NCBI RefSeq assembly: GCF_004521915.1
Contig: NZ_SDKD01000004.1
Span: forward strand, 216,815-280,814
DNA length: 64,000 bases
From: Brevibacillus migulae
GTDB taxonomy: Bacteria > Bacillota > Bacilli > Brevibacillales > Brevibacillaceae
Direction: 5' to 3'
Positions 27,028-35,716 of the stretch are shown piece after piece. A program made the translations under genes and the position numbers. The notes below the pieces were generated by a model, which saw only the letters and a list, made by a program, of their open reading frames with translations, ran no database searches and was not told where the DNA came from. How positions within the stretch are numbered: the first letter of the stretch is position 1; every line of letters begins with the position of its first letter.

Positions 27028-27880
27028 ATGAGTAATATGAGTACGGTATATGCTGCACCCGCCAAAAAATCCCGCCGCTTGTGGATGGCGTTGATTCTTG
27101 GTTCTTTATCCGCGTTTGGGCCATTATCGCTTGATATGTATTTGCCTGCTTTGCCGAATCTAGCAGGAGATCTGGAGACCAGCACTTCCCTGGCCCAGCT
27201 CAGCTTGACCGCCTGCCTGCTGGGTCTTTCGCTTGGACAGCTGCTTGCCGAGCGAGCGGCGTTCCCAAGGCGGAATCCGCAATACCTTATCCACCTTCCG
27301 CAGATTGGTAGGCGATCGTATTTTTATGGGCTATGCGATCTGTCAGGGGCTTGTGACGGCTGCCATGTTTGCGTATATTTCCGGTTCTCCGTTTGTGCTG
27401 CAGGAGATCTATGGCGTTTCCCCGCAAATGTTCAGCCTGATCTTTGCTTGCAACGGGTTGGGAATCATCGTAGCTGGGCAGGTGACTGGCAGGCTGGTAG
27501 GGAAGCTTGGTGAGACCAGATTACTGGTGGGTGGTTTGCTTTATGCAGCGGTCGGGGGGATCACCCTGTTTGCGATGATTATGATTGGAGCGGGGCTCTA
27601 TGGCGTGCTGATTCCGTTGTTCGTAGTGGTATCGAGCGTAGGGATTGTCTCTGCTACAGGCTTTTCCCTGGCGATGCAAAATCAAGGAAATGCGGCGGGT
27701 AGCGCTTCCGCTTTGCTGGGCGTGCTTTCCTTTGTTTTTGGAGGGATTGTTGCTCCGCTGGTAGGGATGGGGGGCAGTCAAACAGCCGTCCCGATGGGGA
27801 TTATCATCGCTGCGTCGGATGTAGGTGCCATTCTCTGCTATCTCTTGTTGGTAAAACGTACGCAAACGGGAAAAGCATAA
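27028..27880 (+). pseudogene. Bcr/CflA-type MFS drug pump with internal deletion and frameshift
   Basis: The first frame (27028 to about 27240) encodes a normal Bcr/CflA N-terminus: FGPLSLDMYLPALPNLAGDLETS and TACLLGLSLGQLL. At about 27240 it jumps to the middle of the protein; the continuing frame (read through to 27880) encodes SERRSQGGIRNTLSTFRRLVGDRIFMGYAI and the whole second half. About 130 residues (TM3-TM6) are missing and the reading frame changes, so no complete pump can be made. The rest is well preserved, so the loss looks recent, or it is an assembly error. Confidence 0.8.
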
Positions 27881-27883
27881 ACA

Positions 27884-27926
27884 AAGCCGCTGCTCGTGAA
27901 GGTGTCACGAGCAGCGGCTTTTTTCT
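27884..27926. terminator. Bidirectional terminator
   Basis: AAGCCGCTGCTCGTGA (27884-27899) pairs with TCACGAGCAGCGGCTT (27905-27920), followed by Ts. It serves the MFS remnant and the convergent helD gene. Confidence 0.9.
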
Positions 27927-27927
27927 T

Positions 27928-30276
27928 CTATCCTTCCAGCGTGTAGGTATCAGGGGAAAGCGTTTGGACAAACGGGCTGAGGTTATCTAAATGGTACAGG
28001 TGCAGCTCGTGCATGGCCCGCGTGCAAGCCGTATAAAACAGCTTTCGATCCTTCTCTTCCCCATACTGTACCAGGGAGGCGTTGTAGATGATGACAGCGT
28101 CGAATTCTACTCCTTTGGCAAGATAGGAAGGGATGACCAGGATGCCAGGCGCAAAGGAGACGGTTTCCTTTTCGATCAATCGAAGCGGAAGGACATCTTG
28201 CAGGGATTCGTATGCGCTGCGGCTTTCCTGTGCCGTTTTGCAGATCACCGCTATGGTGCGATGCCCTTCTTCTTGCAATGCTAGCACACGGGCTTGGATT
28301 TTGGCGGTGAGGTCGGACGGGTCAGCTGCTTTCGTCACGGTAGGTTTTTGCCCTTCACGGTTGAACGGTTCAATTTTGTCCCCGCCTGGAATCATACCTT
28401 GGGTGAATTCGATGATCTGCCGGGTAGAGCGGTAGCTTCGCGTCAGTATAATGGTCTCTGTCTGGGCTTCCTCGTAGAGTGCGGCAAGCTGGGCAAAAGC
28501 ATTATCTGCCGCGTGGGCATGGATCGCTTGGTTCAGATCTCCAAGGACGGTCATTTTGCTGTATGGAAATAATCGCTTGAGAAAAGCGAACTGCAGCGGT
28601 GAATAGTCCTGCGCCTCATCAATGAAGATGTGCTGGACGGAAGTATTCGTACGGAATCCTTCGATCCGTTCCTTCAGATAAAGAAAAGGGGTCGCGTCCT
28701 CATAGGCCAGCTCGGAGCGATTCAAGCGCTCTGTCGTCTGCTCGCAAATGTCTTTCCATGCAGCGGGCAGGGGAGAGTCGGCATCCGTGATGAGGGACTC
28801 TGCCGGCTCCGTAAACAACTGCTTATAGGTTGACGGCATATCGATAAATTTCAGTCGTTTCACTTGAGCGCGGATTGGCTCGAAGTAGCGGTCCACGACC
28901 ATTTTTGCCAGCAGCTTTTGCTCAAGCTCGTGGTCGTCGAAGGTATCGCCTCGCGCGCGGTTTCTTTTGCGGAGCTCTCCATACACTTCCCGGTAGTCGT
29001 CTTGATCCAGCAGCTCGATCTCGTCTTCCACCCAATGTTTCTTCCGTTCCTTGCGAGCCAGATCATCCAGCTGGCCAAGGAGCCATTGGACCACCAGCGT
29101 CATACGATTGGGAATCCGGTACGAGCGATCCAGCGAATAAAAATGCTCCGCAATCTGATCGGCAGAAATCAATGTTTCGCCGCGAAGCTGTATGTCATGA
29201 AAGCGGATGCCTGCCTGCCCCAGTCTGTCCAGATAACGCTCCAGCACCTGCAGGAAAGCGTAAGAGGATTTAAATTGGATGCCTGCCAATCTGACGGGAT
29301 AACCAGGGTCTGAGCTGGCCGTATGGACATATTCCAGCTGCATGAACGGGTCCTCGAGGCGAAAAGCTGTGCCGATCCGCCGCTCCAGATATTCCTGGAA
29401 GGTGGTTTGCTGCATGTTTTCCTCACCCAGCTCAGGGAGTACGGTGGAAACATAGCTGTTAAACATCGGATTGGGGGAGAAGAGCACGATCTGTTCGGCG
29501 CGCAGCGTTTCCCTGTAGCGGTAAAGCAAATAGGCGACACGCTGGAGAGCTGCGCTCGTTTTGCCGCTTCCGGCAGCGCCCTGCACGATCAAGAGGCGGC
29601 TGCGTTCATTGCGGATGATCCGATTTTGTTCTCTTTGAATGGTCGCGACAATGCTTTTCATCTGGGTATCGGATTGTTTGCCCAACACATTTTGCAAAAG
29701 CTCATCCCCAATGGTCACACCGGTGTCAAACATGCTGCGGATCTGACCGTCGCGAATGATGTATTGTCGTTTCAACTCCATGGTGCCGTTGATCGTCCCG
29801 CCAGGTGTTTCATAACAGGCTGGACCGGGTGGGTAATCATAATAGAGGCTGGCCACAGGGGCGCGCCAATCATAAATGAGAAAGGTTGCCTCATCGTCGT
29901 CGAGCAGGGAAGCGATCCCGAGATAGATCTGTTCAGAACCTGGTTCCCCTTCTTCCTGAAAGTCGATGCGTCCGAAATACGGATTCTGCTTAAGCCGAAG
30001 CATCGTTTTCAGCTGCTTCTGGGCGTGACGGTGGCTCCTTTCCCTTTCGGATAAAACTTCGGCTTGCTGCTTGATGCTGGCATAGGTTTCAGCGGCTTCG
30101 TGGGCGTCGTCAAAGTTGACGGTGACATCCTCCCAAAAATTTTTGCGGATGTCCACAATGTCTGCCTGAATGCCGCCGACTTGCTCTTGCAAGGCGTCGA
30201 TGCGATGGTCAATGATGGTAATAACTTCTTGGACACGCGTTTGCTCTTCCTGCCAATCTCGTTCCATGATACTCAT
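27928..30276 (-). CDS. helD: RNA polymerase recycling helicase HelD
   Basis: The 782-residue protein starts at ATG 30276, set by AAGGAG 8 bp upstream; the longer frame to 30411 has no support. The first 70 residues form the coiled-coil arm that enters the RNA polymerase secondary channel. The UvrD-like motor has Walker A QGAAGSGKTSAALQRVAYLLY, the Walker B FIDEAQDYS, and LTRSYRST. HelD binds stalled RNA polymerase and releases it from nucleic acids using ATP. Single-gene unit with a terminator after it. Confidence 0.94.
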   Translation of the reverse strand: MSIMERDWQEEQTRVQEVITIIDHRIDALQEQVGGIQADIVDIRKNFWEDVTVNFDDAHEAAETYASIKQQAEVLSERERSHRHAQKQLKTMLRLKQNPYFGRIDFQEEGEPGSEQIYLGIASLLDDDEATFLIYDWRAPVASLYYDYPPGPACYETPGGTINGTMELKRQYIIRDGQIRSMFDTGVTIGDELLQNVLGKQSDTQMKSIVATIQREQNRIIRNERSRLLIVQGAAGSGKTSAALQRVAYLLYRYRETLRAEQIVLFSPNPMFNSYVSTVLPELGEENMQQTTFQEYLERRIGTAFRLEDPFMQLEYVHTASSDPGYPVRLAGIQFKSSYAFLQVLERYLDRLGQAGIRFHDIQLRGETLISADQIAEHFYSLDRSYRIPNRMTLVVQWLLGQLDDLARKERKKHWVEDEIELLDQDDYREVYGELRKRNRARGDTFDDHELEQKLLAKMVVDRYFEPIRAQVKRLKFIDMPSTYKQLFTEPAESLITDADSPLPAAWKDICEQTTERLNRSELAYEDATPFLYLKERIEGFRTNTSVQHIFIDEAQDYSPLQFAFLKRLFPYSKMTVLGDLNQAIHAHAADNAFAQLAALYEEAQTETIILTRSYRSTRQIIEFTQGMIPGGDKIEPFNREGQKPTVTKAADPSDLTAKIQARVLALQEEGHRTIAVICKTAQESRSAYESLQDVLPLRLIEKETVSFAPGILVIPSYLAKGVEFDAVIIYNASLVQYGEEKDRKLFYTACTRAMHELHLYHLDNLSPFVQTLSPDTYTLEG

Positions 30277-30322
30277 TGAATCGCTCCTTTTTCCTGAGCC
30301 TATGGGGTGATGATCAAAAGGT

Positions 30323-30478
30323 TTGACAAGGCCAGTATGATGTGTTACAATTAAATTGGGAAAATCTTTTCTGATTAAAAGTCGTGTGTGCAGACTAATC
30401 CAGTTTATCATATTTACTGGGTGACATACAAGAAGAATAAAACGGAGACGCGATTGAGTGCGCCTCCGTTTTTTGTTT
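30323..30478 (+). ncRNA. Candidate small RNA: orphan promoter and terminator
   Basis: A near-consensus sigma-A promoter, TTGACA (30323-30328), 17 bp, TACAAT (30346-30351), points away from helD on the plus strand. About 90 bp later comes a terminator: AAAACGGAG-A-CGC (30439-30451) with GCG-C-CTCCGTTTT (30460-30472), then T6GT5. No start codon with SD lies between. The predicted transcript is about 115-120 nt. The terminator could instead serve fumC from the minus strand, but its T-run is better on the plus strand. Confidence 0.45.
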
Positions 30479-30510
30479 TTCTATTTCTAAAAGTCGATGG
30501 TTATCACAAA

Positions 30511-30742
30511 GCTACGTGAGGAAGGGAAGAACGGGACGGGCGGAGTCTTTGTCACACCTACAGAGGTGGGGCTTGCAAAAACGGTACACGCTTATCGCGC
30601 AACCTCGACGTTTGAATAGGCTTCCTCGAAACTTTTGCGTGACGTACTGTTTTTGCAAGTGGAGCCGGACAGTCATCACTCCCTTGCAGGTGTGGCAAGA
30701 ACGCTGAGAAAGCCCGTTTTTCCCTTCCCCCACCACTACGGC
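30511..30742 (+). repeat. Palindromic repeat A, copy 2
   Basis: Same architecture and orientation as copy 1. At the inner stem both arms differ from copy 1 in a paired way: CTTGCAAAAAC on the left and GTTTTTGCAAG on the right, where copies 1 and 4 have CTTCCAAAAAC and GTTTTTGGAAG. The outer arms also change together (GGGAAGAACGGG on the left, CCCGTTTTTCCC on the right). The right end lies about 8 bp after the fumC stop codon. Confidence 0.85.
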
Positions 30743-30749
30743 TCGATCT

Positions 30750-32141
30750 CTAATCCTCCTTCGGATGGATCATTTTCTCCGGACGAACAATCTCATCAAA
30801 CTGCTCAGCCGTCAGCAGATTGCTTTTCAGGGCCGCTTCTTTCAGTGTAAGCCCTTCTTTATGGGCGAGCTTCGCTACTTTTGCCGCATTTTCGTACCCG
30901 ATATGCGGATTGAGCGCGGTCACCAGCATCAGCGAGCGTTCCAGATTGCTGCGGAGTACGGGGAGATTTGGTTGGATGCCAACCGCACAATTGTCATGAA
31001 AGGAAGCCATCGCATCTCCCAGCAAACGTGTGGATTGCAGGAAGTTGTAAATGATCACCGGCTTAAAGACGTTCAATTCAAAATTTCCCTGGCTGGCCGC
31101 AAAGCCGATCGTGGCATCGTTGCCCATGACCTGGCAGGCCACCATGGTTATGGCTTCGCTTTGGGTCGGATTCACTTTACCCGGCATAATGGAGCTGCCC
31201 GGTTCATTTTCAGGTATGGTGATTTCACCGATTCCGCTGCGAGGCCCGCTGGCCAGCCATCTGACATCATTGGCGATTTTCATCAGGTCGGCGGCAAGCG
31301 CCTTTAATGCGCCGTGTACATAGGCGATCTCATCATGGCTCGTCAAGGCGTGAAATTTATTGGGGGCGGATACGAATCGTGTGCCTGTTAATTTGCTGAT
31401 TTCCTCGGCGACCAATTCGCCGAAGCGGGGATGGGCGTTAATTCCGGTGCCGACTGCAGTTCCGCCGATGGCCAGCTCACGCAGAAAATCCGCACTCTGC
31501 TTAATCATGCCTTCCGTTTTTTCCAGCATCCGATGCCAGCCGCTAATTTCCTGGCCCAAGGTCAATGGGGTAGCATCCTGCAGATGGGTTCGGCCGATCT
31601 TGATGATATCCGCAAATTCTTCGCTTTTTCTTTGTAACGTGTTCTTCAATACCTGCAGCTTTGGCAGCACTTGATCTTCAATGGCGAGCAGCGCTGCAAC
31701 ATGCATAGCGGTCGGGAACGTATCGTTGGAGCTTTGGGAACGATTCACGTCATCATTGGGGTGAATGCGTGTTGAGCTGCCTTTCTCCTGCAATAGCTGG
31801 TTGGCTCGGTTGGCGATGACCTCGTTCACATTCATGTTGGACTGGGTACCGCTCCCGGTTTGCCAGACGACCAAGGGGAAATGATCATCCAGCTTGCCAG
31901 CAATGATTTCTTCGGCAGCAGCGATGATTGCCTCAGCCTTTTCCTTTTCCAGCTTTCCTAAATGCAGATTGGCCAGGGCCGCGCTTTTTTTCAGTATGGC
32001 AAAGACGCGAATCACCTCCAACGGCATCTTTTCGGTGCCGATCGGAAAGTTTTGCAAGCTTCGCTGTGTTTGTGCCGCCCATAAGCGATCGGCAGGAACC
32101 TGAATCTCTCCCAACGTATCTCTTTCGATCCGATAATTCAT
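30750..32141 (-). CDS. fumC: Class II fumarate hydratase
   Basis: The start at ATG 32141 follows AAAAGGAGG; the product has 463 residues, the usual length. Signatures are [19 protein letters not shown] (B site and substrate contacts), [37 protein letters not shown] with the catalytic His, and [13 protein letters not shown]. It interconverts fumarate and malate in the TCA cycle. It is monocistronic, and its 3' end runs directly into repeat A2. Confidence 0.97.
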   Translation of the reverse strand: MNYRIERDTLGEIQVPADRLWAAQTQRSLQNFPIGTEKMPLEVIRVFAILKKSAALANLHLGKLEKEKAEAIIAAAEEIIAGKLDDHFPLVVWQTGSGTQSNMNVNEVIANRANQLLQEKGSSTRIHPNDDVNRSQSSNDTFPTAMHVAALLAIEDQVLPKLQVLKNTLQRKSEEFADIIKIGRTHLQDATPLTLGQEISGWHRMLEKTEGMIKQSADFLRELAIGGTAVGTGINAHPRFGELVAEEISKLTGTRFVSAPNKFHALTSHDEIAYVHGALKALAADLMKIANDVRWLASGPRSGIGEITIPENEPGSSIMPGKVNPTQSEAITMVACQVMGNDATIGFAASQGNFELNVFKPVIIYNFLQSTRLLGDAMASFHDNCAVGIQPNLPVLRSNLERSLMLVTALNPHIGYENAAKVAKLAHKEGLTLKEAALKSNLLTAEQFDEIVRPEKMIHPKED

Positions 32142-32300
32142 CGTGATCCTCCTTTTGTACGTTACGTTACCAAGAATAGGCATTATCATTTCCAATTATT
32201 CCAAAAATATTAGAGGGAAACAAGGAAGATACTTGTAAGGAGTCGGTCTGTGATACAATAGGATAAAATTTGCAAATATAGGACAAGAGGGTGTGACCGG

Positions 32301-32813
32301 ATGATTTCCCAACAATTATTGGATAAGTTAAACGATCAGATGAATTATGAATTCTACTCTTCGCAAGTATATCTGGCCATGGCAGCATATTGCTCGGCCG
32401 AGAGCTACGACGGATTCGCTAACTTTTTTATCGTTCAGTCCGAAGAAGAAAAATTTCATGCCATGAAGATATTCAACTTCATTAACCGTCTGGGAAAACG
32501 CGCACTCGTCACAGGTATGCACGATCCTGTGAATGAATACAGCTCCCTGTTGGATACGTTTGAACAGGCGTATGCCCACGAGCAAACGGTGACCAAACGA
32601 ATTTATGAGCTTTCCGATGCTGCGTGGTCTGAACGGGAGCATGCCACCATCAACTTCCTGAAGTGGTTTATCGACGAGCAGGTTGAAGAGGAGTCTACTT
32701 TTGACAGCATCATTCAAAAGCTGAGACGGATCGATAATGACAGCAATGCGTTTTATATGCTGGATGCCGAGCTGGCGAAACGGACCTTTGTTCCGGATGC
32801 GGAAGAGGCATAA
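32301..32813 (+). CDS. Ferritin, non-heme
   Basis: The 170-residue four-helix bundle has ferroxidase ligands in MNYEFYSSQVY (Glu), SEEEKFHAMKIF (Glu, Glu, His) and DEQVEEESTFDSII. It assembles into a 24-mer that oxidises and stores iron. AGAGGGTG precedes ATG 32301. The upstream region has a partial Fur/PerR-like palindrome (CATTATCATT near 32181), too weak to call. A strong bidirectional terminator follows. Confidence 0.95.
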   Translation: MISQQLLDKLNDQMNYEFYSSQVYLAMAAYCSAESYDGFANFFIVQSEEEKFHAMKIFNFINRLGKRALVTGMHDPVNEYSSLLDTFEQAYAHEQTVTKRIYELSDAAWSEREHATINFLKWFIDEQVEEESTFDSIIQKLRRIDNDSNAFYMLDAELAKRTFVPDAEEA

Positions 32814-32823
32814 GAAAAAATAA

Positions 32824-32861
32824 GAAAAACTAGCGTCCCTTGCGAGGGCGCTAGTTTTTTT
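32824..32861. terminator. Bidirectional terminator between ferritin and ytbE
   Basis: CTAGCG (32830-32835) and CCCT pair with AGGG and CGCTAG (32849-32854), flanked by A5 on one side and T7 on the other. Confidence 0.9.
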
Positions 32862-32872
32862 CATGCTCGTCA

Positions 32873-33715
32873 TTAAAAATCAAAGTTGTCCGGATCTGGA
32901 CCGACACGCAAATTTTGATTGAGTGAACCGATCTTTTCCATATCCGCTGTGGATAACTCAAAATCGAACACGGACGCGTTTTCCACAATGCGGGATTCTT
33001 TTGTGGATTTCGGAATCGTAACTACGCCGTTTTGCAAATCCCAGCGCAAGATGACCTGCGCAATCGACTTGTTGTATCGGTCAGCGATTTCCTTCAGGAC
33101 GGGATTGTCCAGCAGCTGCCCCTGCATCAAAGGTGACCAGGCTTCCAATTGGATCTGATGCTGCTCGCAGAAAGCCTTCAGCTCCAGTTGGGTTAAACGA
33201 GGATGGTACTCCACCTGATTCACCATGGGTTTGATTTCCGCGTCTTTCATCAGGTCTTCGAGATGATGAATTTGGAAGTTGCTGACGCCGATGGCTTTGA
33301 CACGCCCGTCCCGGTACAACTTCTCCAATGCTCGCCACGCATCTTTATATTTTCCGGCTACTGGCCAATGGATCAGGTACAGGTCCAGATAATCCAGTTT
33401 CAGTTTTTGCAGGCTGGTCTCATAGGCAGCGAGCGTTGATTCGTAGCCTAAATCGGAGTTCCATACCTTGGAGGTGACAAACAGATCCTCTCGGGAAATC
33501 CCTGCTGCCGCCATTCCTTCCCGAATCCCTTGCCCAACGCCTTCCTCATTTCCGTAAATTGCCGCGGTATCAATGCTGCGGTATCCGTGGGCAATCGCGG
33601 TTTTCACCGCTTGAACCAGTTCCGGTCCTTCTTCGACCTTGAATACGCCGAGTCCGAACCAAGGCATTTTGATTCCGTTGTGCAGAGTGGTTGTGTCTTG
33701 TAAATGTTTAGCCAT
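32873..33715 (-). CDS. ytbE: Aldo/keto reductase YtbE
   Basis: The 280-residue TIM-barrel NADPH reductase shows the tetrad Asp and Tyr in SIDTAAIYGNEE, Lys in VTSKVWNSDLGYE and His in LIHWP. The GVSNFQIHHLEDLM segment and the closing VGPDPDNFDF match B. subtilis YtbE, and the neighbours YtbD and YtcD confirm the assignment. It probably reduces glyoxals and other aldehydes. The gene is separated from ytbD by 241 bp holding a B/A repeat chimera, so any ytbD-ytbE transcript would include it. A second paralogue is at 52428-53255. Confidence 0.92.
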   Translation of the reverse strand: MAKHLQDTTTLHNGIKMPWFGLGVFKVEEGPELVQAVKTAIAHGYRSIDTAAIYGNEEGVGQGIREGMAAAGISREDLFVTSKVWNSDLGYESTLAAYETSLQKLKLDYLDLYLIHWPVAGKYKDAWRALEKLYRDGRVKAIGVSNFQIHHLEDLMKDAEIKPMVNQVEYHPRLTQLELKAFCEQHQIQLEAWSPLMQGQLLDNPVLKEIADRYNKSIAQVILRWDLQNGVVTIPKSTKESRIVENASVFDFELSTADMEKIGSLNQNLRVGPDPDNFDF

Positions 33716-33760
33716 TTTTGATTTCCTCCTAATGATTATGTTGTAAAGGTGCTGTTTGTG

Positions 33761-33802
33761 GGGAGCATGTTTCGAAATTTCGCTTCATTCTCCGCCCTGC
33801 TG
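33761..33802 (+). repeat. Fragment of element B (left end)
   Basis: AGCATGTTTCGAAATTTCGC and the following CTTCATTCTCCGCCCTGCTG match the left 42 bp of element B (23524 onward) at most positions. It ends where the copy of repeat A begins, so the two families are fused here. Confidence 0.65.
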
Positions 33803-33805
33803 TAA

Positions 33806-33955
33806 TGTCGCGCAACCTATACGTATGAAAATGCTTCCTCAAAACTTTTGCGAGACGTACCGTTTTTGCAAGCGGAACCGGACAGTCCATACTCCTTAGC
33901 GGGTGTGGCAAGAACGCAGCCCGCCCGTTCTTCTCTTTCCCCACCACTAGGGCTC
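33806..33955 (+). repeat. Palindromic repeat A, copy 3 (right half only)
   Basis: The sequence from TGTCGCGCAACC to TTTCCCCACCACTAG matches the right two-thirds of repeat A, including CCGTTTTTGCAAG (the copy 2 variant of the stem). The left arm is missing and is replaced by the element B fragment. The right end is 1-8 bp from the stop of ytbD. It lies inside the ytbD-ytbE gap. Confidence 0.8.
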
Positions 33956-33956
33956 G

Positions 33957-35138
33957 TCAGACACTATCTTTTCGCTCCAACACGCGACTCCACCAAGTAA
34001 GAGCTACGGCGCCCAACACCATGACCGCACCGATCCAAGGTGTGTGAATCAGACCCAGCGAATCGGTGATGATACCACCCAGATACGATCCGATCGCGAT
34101 TCCGGCGTTAAAGGCAGCAATATTGATGGCAGAGGCAACGTCTACTGCCTTCGGGACATAACGCTCTGCCAGCATCACCACATACAGCTGGAGGCCGGGC
34201 ACGTTCATGAAAGCGAGAATGCCCATGAAAATGATCGTGATCAAGGCAGCTATTTTATAGGGTGCCGTAAAAGTAAGGATAAAAAGCACGATGGATTGAA
34301 CAATAAACATATACAATAAAGCCACAATGGGCTTTTGGTTCGATACTTTCCCGCCGACAATATTCCCGATGGCGATGGCAATCCCGTAAACCAGCAAAAT
34401 GACAGCGACAGTTCCTTGGCCGAATCCGGTTATTTCCTGGAGCAATGGAGATAAATAGGTGAATACGACAAAGGTTCCTCCATATCCAAGCGCAGTGATC
34501 AAAAACATCAGGAGCAAACGTCCATTTGTGACGAGCTTCCACTGGTCGCTAAGGGTTGTACGCGTTCCTTTGCGCAGCTGGGAAGGAATCAGTGCAGCGT
34601 TGGCTACGAAAGCAATGAGACCGACAACCACGATGGCGATAAATGCGCTTCTCCAGCCGAACTGCTGACCGATATACGTTCCCAGCGGCACCCCGGTAAT
34701 CGTAGCCACGGTCAATCCGGTAAACATCGTGGAGATTGCGCTGGCTCTGCGATTTTCCGGTACAAGATCGGCTGCAATGGTAGAGCCGATTGACATAAAT
34801 ACTCCGTGGGAAAAAGCGGAAATCACCCGAGCAACCAGCAGCATTCCGATGCTTGAGGAACCGGCGGCAAGGCTGTTGCCCACAATAAACACTAGCATGA
34901 TCCACAGCAGCAGCGTCTTTCGCTGCATGGTTGAGGTAAGTGACGTTAAGAGGGGCGCTCCCACTGTCACTCCAAGTGCATAGATCGATACGGTTAAACC
35001 GGCGGTAGTGACTGGTATGTGCAAATCTTGCGCGATGAGCGGTAAAAGTCCGACGCTGATAAATTCGGTTGTTCCAATGGCGAAGGCACTGACTGCCAGG
35101 GCAAGCAGCGCCAACGTGCTTCTATTTTGAACAGACAT
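33957..35138 (-). CDS. ytbD: MFS transporter YtbD
   Basis: The 393-residue protein starts at ATG 35138, with AAGGAGG 6 bp upstream. It has 12 membrane segments and the DHA1/AraJ-like start FAIGTTEFISVGLLPLIAQDLHI, plus VPENRRASAISTMFTGLTVATITGVPLGTYIGQQFGWR between TM4 and TM5. Substrate unknown; it may export aldehyde-derived or drug-like compounds. It is divergent from the HxlR gene ytcD across an operator region and upstream of ytbE, the same set as in B. subtilis. Confidence 0.88.
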   Translation of the reverse strand: MSVQNRSTLALLALAVSAFAIGTTEFISVGLLPLIAQDLHIPVTTAGLTVSIYALGVTVGAPLLTSLTSTMQRKTLLLWIMLVFIVGNSLAAGSSSIGMLLVARVISAFSHGVFMSIGSTIAADLVPENRRASAISTMFTGLTVATITGVPLGTYIGQQFGWRSAFIAIVVVGLIAFVANAALIPSQLRKGTRTTLSDQWKLVTNGRLLLMFLITALGYGGTFVVFTYLSPLLQEITGFGQGTVAVILLVYGIAIAIGNIVGGKVSNQKPIVALLYMFIVQSIVLFILTFTAPYKIAALITIIFMGILAFMNVPGLQLYVVMLAERYVPKAVDVASAINIAAFNAGIAIGSYLGGIITDSLGLIHTPWIGAVMVLGAVALTWWSRVLERKDSV

Positions 35139-35240
35139 GGTTTCCTCCTTGTCTTCTCTATTTTTTTCGTGACAACCAGCTGGCATACGTTATTATGGTA
35201 GATATGAATGAAATAGAAAAGTACGTACTTTCGGGTAACG

Positions 35241-35279
35241 TAGGTACCAAAAAGTAATATAGGCACTTTTTTGTACCTA
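35241..35279. promoter_or_regulatory. Inverted-repeat operator between ytbD and ytcD
   Basis: TAGGTACCAAAAAGT (35241-35255) and ACTTTTTTGTACCTA (35265-35279) are complementary at 14 of 15 positions around a 9-bp spacer. An AAGTACGTACTT palindrome lies just upstream (35219-35230). This is the expected place for binding by the HxlR regulator. Confidence 0.65.
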
Positions 35280-35297
35280 TGAAAGCGAGGGAGAGTT

Positions 35298-35669
35298 ATG
35301 AAGAAAAAGAAATACAATATTTCCGTAGAAGCGACGCTTGAGGTCATCGGAGGCAAGTGGAAATGCGTGATTCTTTGCCATTTAACGCACGGTAAAAAGC
35401 GGACAAGTGAATTGAAAAGACTCATGCCCGCTATCACGCAAAAAATGCTCACACAGCAATTGCGTGAGCTGGAGGAAGACGGAATCATCAACCGAATTAC
35501 CTATAATCAGGTTCCTCCGAAAGTGGAATACGAGCTGAGCGAATACGGATGGAGCCTGAAAGGGATCCTGGATTCGTTATGCGCTTGGGGAGAACAGCAT
35601 ATCACCAAAGTATATGGAGATAAATTTGCGGTTTTGGAAGACAGCATTCTAAATGAGAAGCTGCGCTAG
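35298..35669 (+). CDS. ytcD: HxlR family regulator YtcD
   Basis: The 123-residue winged-helix protein has the HxlR signature: VEATLEVIGGKWKCVILCHL, RTSELKRLMPAITQKMLTQQLRELEEDGIINRI, and PPKVEYELSEYGWSL. HxlR proteins respond to aldehydes or oxidants. It is divergent from ytbD, with a 39-bp inverted repeat between them. GCGAGGGAGAG precedes ATG 35298. It probably regulates ytbD-ytbE and itself. Confidence 0.9.
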   Translation: MKKKKYNISVEATLEVIGGKWKCVILCHLTHGKKRTSELKRLMPAITQKMLTQQLRELEEDGIINRITYNQVPPKVEYELSEYGWSLKGILDSLCAWGEQHITKVYGDKFAVLEDSILNEKLR

Positions 35670-35716
35670 AGGCCATACTAGGAAAATAAATGAAGAGCGC
35701 GGGAAGTGAGTGAGAG

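Noticed and set aside
32161..32200. Fur or PerR box before the ferritin gene
   Set aside because: CATTATCATT gives only half of a 7-1-7 palindrome; other positions do not fit.
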